A stretch of DNA of 64,000 nt from NCBI GenBank assembly GCA_005784505.1, contig VCAZ01000001.1, forward strand, positions 8,224,097-8,288,096, read 5' to 3'. Every line of letters begins with the position of its first letter. The first letter of the stretch is position 1. A program made the translations under genes and the position numbers. The stretch is from Bagarius yarrelli. Taxonomy: Eukaryota > Chordata > Actinopteri > Siluriformes > Sisoridae. The notes beneath the pieces are model-generated. The model saw only the letters and a program-made list of their open reading frames with translations. It did not search any database and was not told where the DNA came from. This document shows, piece after piece, positions 57,421 through 64,000 of the stretch.

Positions 57421-60400
57421 CTCACTGATTAAGGAAAGCAAAAAGGTATCTCATGATCACGAGTGTGGGACGTGGTGATGTCATTAGGAGCTTTCGGATT
57501 GAAAGTGCTCGTTCGTACAGATTCTCTGTGCCTGGAGATTGGATTTAGCAGCCAACACACACACAAACAAACAAATTTCCTTATCAAGGAATATTTTTGC
57601 TATATATTTTTGCTGATATTCTGCAGTTACCACATCCATATACCACATACCAAATCCATATTTACTGTTCAAACAACTCGATTTAGATTAAACAACTGTG
57701 GTTAAAAATACATTTGAAAAATAAATTTATTAACCACTTAACATTTAACTTTAAGGAATTCCTTAAGTGCTAATATAATAATAATAATAATAATAATAAT
57801 AAATTAATGATTACAATTTCAATTTATTAATAATTTACAGCTATTTAACATTTTAGTGTTGCATTTAACATTGTGGATAATCTGAGATCCTTAAGTCTTC
57901 TATTTCTTGGAAAATGACGAGCGTTTTTTTTTTTGTCTTCTAACACACACCATCTGCCCTCAGTCCCTCGGTAAGCAAAGAATTTAGCACCATGTCATAT
58001 TCTGATTGCTTTTCCTTTCTTCTTTTCTCTCTACATACACCTCTGTTTTTCTTCCTGCACACACACACACACACACACACAGAAACTGATGTACGCACGG
58101 ACGCAGGCGATGAGGTCGTTGAACTTCTCTTTGGGGAAGAGTGAGTTGTCCAGGTTGCGGAAGTACATTTTCAACACGCCGGCCACCGAGTTGATGTCGT
58201 GGTTGTTTTCTTCATCCGTCAGCGGATCATTTCCTAAAGAAAGAGGGAAAAAAAAGAGGGATTTTGAAATACCACACATCAGAGACGCAGACTGTTGGAA
58301 AGCAGCTCGTTATATTAGAGGAATTTGAGCACTGTGTGGTCGGAGTGAACTTCCTTTGAACAATTCTATAAAATCTTAGCAGATGCTGTGCATGCCTTCT
58401 GCTCCGGGTTTAGAAAACAGAGCCCAAAAAAGGTGCTTTGTCAGCATCTAGGGGTGTCTGTTTGTGTGTGTATGCAAATCCTAAATAGTCTCCAAACCTC
58501 TCTCAAAAGAGTTCTTGATGTCGTTGACCTCCACCTGAGAGCCGGAGACTCTAAATATACCCTGGTGCTGCAATCCTGTAGAGGCAATCACAAGGTCACA
58601 CGTCATGGTCTGCATATGTGTGTATGTGTGAGTGTATGTGGACAGGCAGTTCTGCATCAGCTGCGTGGTCCTTATTCAAAAGTGTGGCTCACCATAGAGG
58701 TTAATGTAGCGGATACAGCTCTCTACAATCAGTGGAATGGCCTTGGCCGAGTCCTGAACATAAACAAAACATTCGACAGTCAGAGAAGGTTCAAAGAAGG
58801 TCAAAAACTGACAGAAAAGTTATACACACACCACTCAAGAGAGACAAGAGACGTGGGTAGAGACACTACCTGGTGCCGGCTGTGGGAGTTCCGACGACGG
58901 CTACGGAAAAGAAAGAGATAAAGAGAGAGAGGGAGAGAGAGAGATAAAAACAGAGAGAGAGAGATACATCATTTAGAGTTTGTTCCTGATAGGTTGCATC
59001 TATAACTGTAAATGTGTGTGTATTCTATTAGCGTCCACATAGCAACTTTAACAACTAAACTCTATTTAGCCAATTTGTATAATCATGCAACAAATTCCTG
59101 AAAACATAACAGTGTGTTCTTTCTATTTCAGATGTGGTCTTACTCTTCCTTCTATAATAACCTCCACACTTCTAAAAAGAACTTTCCGATAGATTGTGTC
59201 ATGTGACTGTGGGAATTTCTGTTTATTCAGTCACAACAGTATTAGATCAGTAATGTTGAGGTGAGGAGGTCTCGGGTTCAGTCATCTTAAAGGTGTTCAG
59301 TGTTAAGGGTTGAGTCAAAATCAGGACAGACAATAGGACATGAGAGTTCTTCCACTCCAATAAGAACACAGCATGGAGTTCAGGGGTTTTGTGCACAGAG
59401 ACACTGTCATGTTAGAACAGTGTTTGAGTCTCTTCCAGTGAGGGAAGAATGACATATTACAACATACAAAGACATTCTAGACAACTGTATGTTTCAGAGT
59501 TTTTAGAAACAGTTTGATGAAGACACATTTATGTGGGTTTGCTGATTAAAAACTTTGTGTTATACCAATAAACAAGCTTTTAAGAGATCTATGACCTGTT
59601 ATGGACATAAAGATTTTCACATGTCCAATTACATCTTAATTATGAAATTTAAGCAGGAAATTAAATAAGTAGAATGATTTATTTATACAGATAGATGTCC
59701 TCAAATGAGGAATACAGCAAATCGTTAGCAAATTAAGGTGTTTGCATTAGATTTATCTTAGATTAATTAGGCAAGTGTCCGATAAATATATGTCAAAAAT
59801 AATTAAAAAAACAATATCCAAACATCACTGGTAATAATGACCATGAAATCAATTATTTTATTACATTTATTCTATGCTAGTACACTCTTTTGTTATTGCG
59901 TCATGTTTTCAAACTACAAGTCGATTTAGAGTAAAGACAGTGAACTACAAGCCGATTTATAGTAAAGACAGTAAACTACAAGTTGATTTGGGGTAAAGAC
60001 AGTAAACTACAAGTCGATTTAGAGTAAAAACAGTAAAACTACAAGTCGATTTAGAGTAAAGACAGTAAACTACAAGTCGATTTAGAGTAAAGACAGTGAA
60101 CTACAAGCCGATTTATAGTAAAGACAGTAAACTACAAGTCGATGTAGAGTAAAGACAGTAAACTACAAGTCGATTGTAGAGTAAAGACAAATAAAACTAC
60201 AAGTCGATTTGGGGTAAAGACAGTAAACTAGACAGTAAACTACAAGTCGATTTAGAGTAAAAACAGTAAACTACAAGTCGATTTAGAGTAAAGACAGTAA
60301 ACTACAAGCGATTTAGAGTAAAGACAGTAACAAACAACCGATTAGAGTAAAGGACAGTAAACTACAAGCCGATTTAGAGTAAAGACAGTAAACTACAAGC

Positions 60401-63400
60401 CGATTTAAACTAAAGTAAAGAGTAAAGTAAGACAGTAAACTACAAGCCGATTTAGAGTAAAGACAGTAAAAATACAAGCCGATTAGAGTAAAGACAGTAA
60501 ACTACAAGCCGATTTAGAGTAAAGACAGTAAACTACAAGCTGATTTAGAGTAAAGACAGTAAACTACAAGCTGATTTAGAGTAAAGACAGTAAACTACAA
60601 GCTGATTTAGAGTAAAGACAGTAAACTACAAGTCGATGTAGAGTAAAAAGACGTAAAGACAGTAAACTACAAGTCGATTTAGAGTAAAGACAGTAAACTA
60701 CAAGTCGATTTAGAGTAAAGACAGTAAACTACAAGTCGATGTAGAGTAGACAGTAAATACAAGTCGATTTAGAGTACAATAAGACAGTAAAGACAGATTT
60801 AGTAAAGACAGTAAACTACAAGCTGATGTTAGAGTAAAGACAGTAAAGTAAAAACTACAAGTCGATTTAGAGTAAAGACAGTAAACTACTACAGTCGTAA
60901 AGACAGTTAAACTGATTTAGAGTAAAGACAGTAAACTACAAGAGTAAATACTGATTTAGAGTAAAGACAGTAAACTACAAGCTGATTTAGAGTAAAGACA
61001 GTAAACTACAAGCTGATTTAGAGTAAAGACAGTAAACTACAAGCCGATTTAGAGTAAAGACAGTAAACTACAAGCCGATTTAGAGTAAAGACAGTGAACT
61101 ACAAGCTGATTTAGAGTAAAGACAGTAAACTACAAGCTGATTTAGAGTAAAGACAGTAAACTACAAGCTGATTTAGAGTAAAGACAGTAAACTACAAGCT
61201 GATTTAGAGTAAAGATTCCTACGCTATTTCAGTGTATAGAAAGAAAAAGGAAAAGTTAAGACAAACAGATGTGTTCTTACCTGGTGGTCATTATGTCTGC
61301 TCTGTAGCCTGGCAGGGTAAAAAAAGGAAAGAAAAATTACAGTTTACATTTGATACAACTTGTGAGCATGTGTTCTTTACTGCATTTACACTTCAGCTGA
61401 TCAAAAATAGAATGCTGGTAATTAAATTAAAAGTTTATAAAATAGAAACATCTTATACAATAATTTACAGATTGTATAATAAATATTTATGTCGAAAAAT
61501 AAGTTATGCAATACTCAAAAAAACTAATACAAACAATCACAACTAAGTCTTTTCGGCCAGCTTTTTAAAGCGAGGTATCAAATAGAGTTGAACTGAGATA
61601 ATTAGTGGAAAAAACAGAATTTTGCCTATTTATTGTGCCCCCAGTGGTGATTAATCTAAAGCTTAAATAAAAGTAGACAATAGGGGCTTTAATGAATATA
61701 TTTTAGCTGGAAACCATTTATATGACCCACATGATCTAAATTTTAAAGGTGTTCAAAATTCTGTGTAAGGTTATCAAACGGAAAACCACACGTCTTGCAC
61801 TGACAGCCATCGGCGTCTCATTAGACTTGTGGCTCAAAAATGTAAATGTAAATGCCTTTATTTCGTCACATATACTTTTTTACAGCACAGTGAAATTCTT
61901 AATCCCATTTTGGTAAATTGGGGGTCAGAGCGCAGGGTCAGCTATGGGTTGGGTCAGCAGGAAGGGTTAAGGGTCTTGCTCAAGGACCCAACAGTGGTTG
62001 GCTTTGCTGTTGGTGGGGCTTGAACCCAGGTGTTTCTGGTCTTCAGATTAACAGCTGGCGGTGGTGGGGCTTGAACCCAGGTCTTCCTGGTCTTCGTCTA
62101 TTTGTTTAAAACTGATTAAAAATTCCCAATACGAGAAAGACATAAACTAAAACACGGAAGAGAGGCAAAAAAAGGATGTTGGTGAATCTACAATGGAGCC
62201 GGTGATGAACTCACCCTCAGCTATGCTTCTTTTCAGTAGATCGTGTTTGGCCTGTAGTTTGGAGATCAGGTTACTACCTTCCAGGTACTCCTTCAGTTTC
62301 TGTAACACACACATACACAGTCGATATTAATCTGATTACATCTGAAATGAATGATTTAACTTCTTTAAATCAGCACATCCCAGTCCATTAGTGGCTAAAT
62401 AAAATGACTGCTGTGTGGAAATTAGGACCCGGGGCAAAAGTGATTTACTGCTGGATCTGGACGATGAAGACAGGCATGATATCAGAGCCACAGTCAGTAA
62501 TAAACTTTGGATTAGACACATTATTATGTAACAGAACAAACGTAGTACATTGTCTCAGTAGCAATAAATTTGGGATGACAAGTCAATTGTTTTGTAAAAC
62601 ATCCCACACTGTGAGAATTTCAGCACTGAAAGAATTTAATGTATCTTGATAAAGCTAGAGTCATAACATTACATCATTTCCTGTTGACTGAGAAATTACT
62701 TGCTACTTCCTGACTGTTAAAAAATACATTTTATATTGTATAATTATGGGTATAATAGCTGAAATTCGGAAAATCTTGTTACGTGACATATGACGTCAGG
62801 ACGTCGAAAATTTCAAGTCGGATAACGTTGCATTTTTTTTACCACAAGAACAAATTTGTTTACCAAAAGGGTCCTGCTCCAGGGCCTAGCAATGGCAGCT
62901 TGTCCCCAGTCATCTGTCTAACACCTTAACTACCAATCTACCACTTCCCCCAGATGTAATACTTTCCTTGATGGAAGTGTATTTTTTGTGTACTGTTTTT
63001 GCACATCATATAAATTAAGACACACTTCTTTCCTTACATACTTTTTTCGCACACTATATAGCAAGAAAGTATGCAATTTGGATGCAGTCTCATACTTTCT
63101 GCAAGAAAAAAACCCCTTAAACCTTTACTTAAAGATACCACACACACTCTTCCAATGTCCATTCACTAGAGAACACAGAGCGCAGTGTAAGTTTGTAGTG
63201 TGTGGTAGGTCATTAAGGACGCAGCCCGAGACTCGTACAGTGAAGTAGAAGAGCTCGGTCTCCTGCTGGTTGGCTCGTCTCTTGGCAAGGCTGGGTTTGC
63301 TGAGGTAGGTGTCGGACACGCTCGACTTGACCGACTCGGTGGAGCGGCTGTGCTGGAAACTTTCAGACACATCAAAGTCCTCCATGTTCAGCATGTCCTG

Positions 63401-63436
63401 GATAGTGCTCAGGGTGGCCTCTGAGGTCTTCTTTAC
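44866..63436 (-). CDS. srgap1: srgap1, SLIT-ROBO Rho GTPase-activating protein 1, C-terminal two thirds
   Basis: srGAP1 binds the Robo receptor tail through its SH3 domain and inactivates Cdc42 and RhoA in Slit-guided cell movement. Exons in transcript order: 63239-63436, 62215-62299, 61281-61308, 58870-58900, 58693-58753, 58498-58575, 58099-58233, 57426-57531, 55856-56080, 49461-49540, 48864-49041, 47564-47698, 46861-47224 and 44866-45246. All phases close, giving 694 residues and the stop. Order: F-BAR-proximal linker (LNMEDFDVSESFQHSRSTES), RhoGAP with arginine finger in GIFRVSGSQVEVND, SH3 with AKFDYVGRSGRELSFKKG and DWWEG, then a Pro/Ser-rich tail ending DKSGTM. SRGAP2 also ends DKSGTM. 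However, NHDINSVAGVLK, KFNDLIACVR, the ISRHESL...SPPIR tail, LRPPALRPKP and the kics2 neighbour all favour srgap1. A teleost a/b copy cannot be assigned. The F-BAR exons lie beyond 64000. Confidence 0.93.
45247..46860 (-). other. last srgap1 intron
   Basis: AT-rich over 45260-46230. From about 46270 to 46800 it holds a copy of the dispersed element also seen at 25871-26452 and 59150-59560. No exon seen. Confidence 0.5.
46270..46800. mobile_element. second copy of the dispersed hairpin element
   Basis: Shares CACTCCAATCAGAACACAGC and CAGGGACATTGTCATGCTGG with 25871-26452, and ends GGTGTCCACAAACTTTTGCC. Contains a scrap of SINE tail near 46650. Confidence 0.6.
46861..47224 (-). CDS. srgap1: srgap1 exon: low-complexity tail
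   Basis: 364 nt. Contains a five-Asn run (HNNNNNSTN) and ISRHESLRRDRERESPPIR, the latter matching the human ISRHDSLKKIDSPPIR. Between them the sequence is poorly conserved, as is usual for this tail. Confidence 0.9.
47564..47698 (-). CDS. srgap1: srgap1 exon: Ser-rich segment after SH3
   Basis: 135 nt. Encodes EEAMSDTLSQKTDSEHSS and LTSPTEPRLPETFIS. Corresponds to the human FSDTLSQKADSEASS region. Donor GTAAGT is followed closely by a CA repeat. Confidence 0.9.
48205..48525. repeat. 20-bp minisatellite
   Basis: About 16 near-identical copies of CATTACCCACTCACCCAAAC in the srgap1 intron next to the SH3 exon; a few carry TTAACC for TCACCC. Confidence 0.9.
48618..48806. repeat. 14/16-bp tandem repeat
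   Basis: About 12 copies of CACACTTACGCTCA alternating with a CA-lengthened version. It lies 57 bp from the SH3 exon donor side. Confidence 0.85.
48864..49041 (-). CDS. srgap1: srgap1 SH3 exon
   Basis: 178 nt. Encodes EAIAKFDYVGRSGRELSFKK, LFQRASEDWWEG and TDGLIPHQYITLQE. The ALYDY-type motif, the WW pair and the P-x-x-Y near the end of the fold are all present, so it should bind the proline motif of Robo. Confidence 0.93.
49461..49540 (-). CDS. srgap1: srgap1 exon: acidic linker between RhoGAP and SH3
   Basis: 80 nt. Encodes ESPYSEPGVFEEGEQDGG and TETQTSEE, the counterpart of the human DSPYSEHGTLEEVDQD linker. Acceptor TTCTAG, donor GTAAAT. Confidence 0.9.
50142..50480. repeat. TA microsatellite cluster
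   Basis: Three TA tracts (50142-50258, 50341-50359, 50419-50480). The first is punctuated symmetrically by TCATATATC, so it can fold back. CACACACACCCTACAC between them recurs at 51185-51260 with the flanking ACACATTTGCACTCT-like text, suggesting a local duplication. Confidence 0.85.
51263..51295. repeat. AC microsatellite
   Basis: Pure AC run in the 6.3-kb srgap1 intron. Confidence 0.95.
51685..51875 (+). mobile_element. SINE family A, plus orientation
   Basis: Head GTAGCTCATTGGTTAAGGTG and tail GGATAAGGGCGTCTGCCAAA; a diverged centre. Confidence 0.7.
52092..53180 (+). mobile_element. Tc1/mariner element with both inverted ends and TA target
   Basis: Starts CAGTGCCTTCAAAAAGTATT and ends with its near reverse complement TTTTCAAGGCACTG, flanked by TA on both sides (52090-52091 and 53181-53182). 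Inside, 52605-52976 still encodes the C-terminal DDE part of a transposase: KHGGGNIMLWGSFS, FQQDNGPKHTA (second catalytic Asp), and SPDLNPIEHLW (third acid, Glu). The N-terminal half is broken and partly deleted, so at 1.09 kb it is shorter than a full element and cannot make an active enzyme. Confidence 0.9.
52605..52976 (+). pseudogene. Tc1 transposase C-terminal remnant
   Basis: A 123-codon open frame covering the catalytic half. KHGGG, QQDNGPKHTA and NPIEHLW are intact. It lacks the paired-type DNA-binding region and stops early at FCKEE followed by TGA. No promoter seen. Confidence 0.85.
53860..54185 (-). repeat. minisatellite of about 65 bp within LINE sequence
   Basis: Five or so copies of a unit built from TAGCGTCC.GTCTCTATAGT, CAGTGTGTGAGCGCTGAGTC and a variable TG run. 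The unit corresponds to the LINE segment LSAHTLTIE.GRY. Confidence 0.8.
54205..54815 (-). repeat. 39-bp minisatellite within LINE sequence
   Basis: About 16 copies of a 39-bp unit (plus strand TTTTGTACTGGTAGCTCTGG then GGATCACTGTGTTGTAGGG). On the minus strand it stays open as YKTLQHSDPQSYQ per unit. It sits exactly between the WDKHP and LSAHTLTIE parts of the LINE, replacing what should be a stretch of unique coding sequence. Confidence 0.85.
55013..55400. repeat. TCTG/CT-rich tract
   Basis: Repeats of TCTGTCTGTCTCTGTC type with a duplicated CTCGGTTTGTCTCCCTCTTA at 55110-55170. Confidence 0.85.
55600..55800 (+). repeat. dispersed repeat of unknown class, copy 2
   Basis: Same GATTGGTTGCTTTACATGTC core as 37700-37960, diverged outside it. 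Confidence 0.5.
55856..58753 (-). CDS. srgap1: srgap1 RhoGAP domain exon block
   Basis: Five exons: 58693-58753, 58498-58575, 58099-58233, 57426-57531 and 55856-56080. In order they encode AIPLIVESCIRYINLYG, then GIFRVSGSQVEVND with the catalytic arginine finger, HDINSVAGVLKMYFRNLD and FPKEKFNDLIACVR. Next come ENLYERALSIRKLL, RYLFAFLNHLSQYSDENMMD, NLAICFGPTLMP and QAHVNEIIKTIIIHHEVIF. The RhoGAP core is complete, with the stabilising Asn of NLAICFGPTL present. ENLYERALSIRKLLMTSPRP differs slightly from human TLPRS. Confidence 0.92.
56390..57190. repeat. CT-rich low-complexity tract
   Basis: Pyrimidine-rich on plus for about 800 bp, including CTCC and TCTC runs and the 20-bp repeat. It yields long Ser/Leu/Cys-rich false frames. 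Confidence 0.85.
56820..57012. repeat. 20-bp CT-rich tandem repeat
   Basis: Nine or so copies of CTCTACGTCTCTGTCTCGCT within the CT-rich tract. Confidence 0.85.
57385..57417. repeat. TG microsatellite abutting an srgap1 RhoGAP exon donor
   Basis: In the transcript, a CA run starting about 9 nt after the donor of exon 57426-57531. Confidence 0.95.
58870..58900 (-). CDS. srgap1: srgap1 31-nt microexon
   Basis: Acceptor CCGTAG, donor GTAGTG. Encodes SRRRNSHSRHQ with the split first codon, matching human srGAP1 RGRRNSHTRHQ. This basic insert is characteristic of srGAP1. Confidence 0.88.
59150..59560. mobile_element. third copy of the dispersed hairpin element
   Basis: Shares GATTGTGTCATGTGACTGTG, GTGAGGAGGTCTCGGGTTCA and AGAACACAGCATGGAG with the other copies. 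The right end is GATGAAGACACATTTATG. Confidence 0.6.
59915..61215. repeat. 31-bp minisatellite next to an srgap1 microexon
   Basis: About 42 copies of a 31-bp unit, GTAAACTACAAGCTGATTTA then GAGTAAAGACA. Variants with AGTCGATTT, AGCCGATTT and AGCTGATTT cluster; AGCTGATTT dominates the right end. Several truncated or scrambled units lie near 60330-60450 and 60750-60960. It ends 66 bp from the 28-nt microexon. Confidence 0.9.
61281..61308 (-). CDS. srgap1: srgap1 28-nt microexon
   Basis: Between acceptor TGCCAG and donor GTAAGA, it encodes GYRADIMTT plus split codons. Corresponds to human srGAP1 HRAEYMTT. The 31-bp minisatellite begins 66 bp downstream in the intron. Confidence 0.88.
61309..62214 (-). 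other. srgap1 intron before the 28-nt microexon
   Basis: Apart from the SINE of family B at 61855-62095, AT-rich with no feature I can name. Confidence 0.5.
61855..62095 (-). mobile_element. SINE family B, minus orientation
   Basis: Carries the body phrase GGTCAGAGCGCAGGGTCAGC. The segment GTGGTGGGGCTTGAACCCAG with the following CTTC phrase is repeated in tandem at its right end. Confidence 0.6.
62215..62299 (-). CDS. srgap1: srgap1 exon: KLKEYLEGSNLI segment
   Basis: 85 nt. Encodes KLKEYLEGSNLISKLQAKHD and LLKRSIAE. Acceptor TTACAG, donor GTGAGT. Matches srGAP1 and srGAP2 directly after the previous exon. Confidence 0.92.
62300..63238 (-). other. srgap1 intron between the KLKEYLEG exon and the linker exon
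   Basis: Only a SINE head fragment at 62855-62952; otherwise AT-rich and featureless by eye. Confidence 0.5.
62855..62952 (-). mobile_element. SINE fragment
   Basis: Reversed head only, ending AACTACCAATCTACCACTTC. Confidence 0.5.
63239..63436 (-). CDS. srgap1: srgap1 exon: linker after F-BAR
   Basis: 66 whole codons, VKKTSEATLSTIQDMLNMED through SKPSLAKRRANQQETELFYF. This segment is among the most conserved in the srGAP family. Donor is GTACGA. Confidence 0.92.
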
Positions 63437-63666
63437 CTGTACATGTACAGACGGACAAGAGGTTTTAGCTGTAAAGGTTGATGATTAACAGGCCAAAAAT
63501 CAAAGCAGCAAAAAGTTATAAAAACTGACAGAGTGTTTGTTTATATAGAAAACTACCAAATTTTCTGAAAAAGGCCCTGAAATGTGGTGCTGGGGGTGGA
63601 TGGGTGCAAACAAACTGAATGCAAGACTGTGAATAGATGATGTAATGATACTGCTAGCTAAAATAC

Positions 63667-64000
63667 AGTGGTACCTGGATTTACAAGTGTACCAACTAAC
63701 TAGTTTTTCGAGATATGAGCCGTATCTCTGCCAATTTTTTTCTTTGAGATGCTTTGAGTTAAAATTCAGGTTATAAGCCAGCTTCAGATCCTCAACCGCT
63801 AGTTGGCGTAGTGATTGCCACAGTGAACGCCGTAACATCCCGTTTTACTCAATAGCTAGTCATGCGTGTTAGCAAGTGCTTTAGTAAGTGGAGTCGTCTG
63901 ATCTCCAAGGTAAATGCTATACATTATACCTAATAAAATCATTTTTTTGCAGTACATTCTATCCTATTGTTATTTTATACAATATTCATTATTTTTAGGT
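63667..64000. mobile_element. left part of a DNA transposon running off the window
   Basis: Starts CAGTGGTACCTGGATTTACA and continues TTTTTCGAGATATGAGCCGT, typical of the ends of mariner/pogo-type elements abundant in fish. The other end is outside. Confidence 0.45.

Noticed and set aside
59915..61215. Regular 31-bp repeats considered as a CRISPR array; likewise the 20-bp array at 48205
   Set aside because: The units are directly adjacent with no unique spacers, there are no cas genes, and the host is a vertebrate.
44866..63436. Calling the RhoGAP gene srgap2 because the protein ends DKSGTM
   Set aside because: The short basic microexon insert (SRRRNSHSRHQ), NNHDINSVAGVLK, the C-terminal LRPPALRPKP and the kics2 neighbour fit srgap1.
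63500..63838. 112-codon minus-strand frame considered as an upstream srgap1 exon
   Set aside because: It overlaps a DNA transposon end (CAGTGGTACC...) and shows no F-BAR similarity or splice sites.

Overview
The window is nuclear DNA from a ray-finned (teleost) fish. Its four genes are split by GT-AG introns and read as vertebrate orthologues. The introns carry fish-type Tc1 transposons, tRNA-headed SINEs, non-LTR retrotransposons and very many AC/TG microsatellites. The SINE types suggest an otophysan such as a catfish or characin; that is inference. There is no bacterial, phage or CRISPR content.

Layout. Positions 1-14204 (minus strand) hold the first four coding exons of tmtc1, an ER O-mannosyltransferase; the rest lies before position 1. 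Positions 18258-33156 (minus) hold complete ipo8 (importin-8) in 24 coding exons. Positions 34213-40154 (plus) hold complete kics2 (KICSTOR subunit, formerly C12orf66) in three exons, head-to-head with ipo8 across about 1.06 kb. Positions 44866-63436 (minus) hold the last 14 coding exons of srgap1: RhoGAP domain, SH3 domain and C-terminal tail. Its F-BAR exons lie mostly beyond position 64000. kics2 and srgap1 are tail-to-tail. I read exon boundaries from splice motifs, and codon phase closes across every junction I list, except inside one damaged ipo8 exon.

The genes do not form one pathway: ER glycosylation (tmtc1), nuclear import (ipo8), lysosomal mTORC1 control (kics2) and Cdc42/Rho signalling downstream of Slit-Robo (srgap1). 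The order joins two blocks that in human lie on different arms of chromosome 12 (TMTC1-IPO8 at 12p11, KICS2-SRGAP1 at 12q14).

Points most worth a second look: (1) ipo8 exon 22 carries a roughly 49-nt duplication with a 12-A run that breaks the frame; one A fewer would give an open 16-codon insertion. (2) The 3' end of ipo8 exon 3, with its splice donor, is duplicated in the next intron and differs only at synonymous sites. (3) Minisatellites have grown from inside LINE coding sequence at two loci, with unit lengths of 36 and 39 bp, both whole codons. (4) CA repeats lie within about 25 nt downstream of seven splice donors. I found no new enzymatic or defence system.
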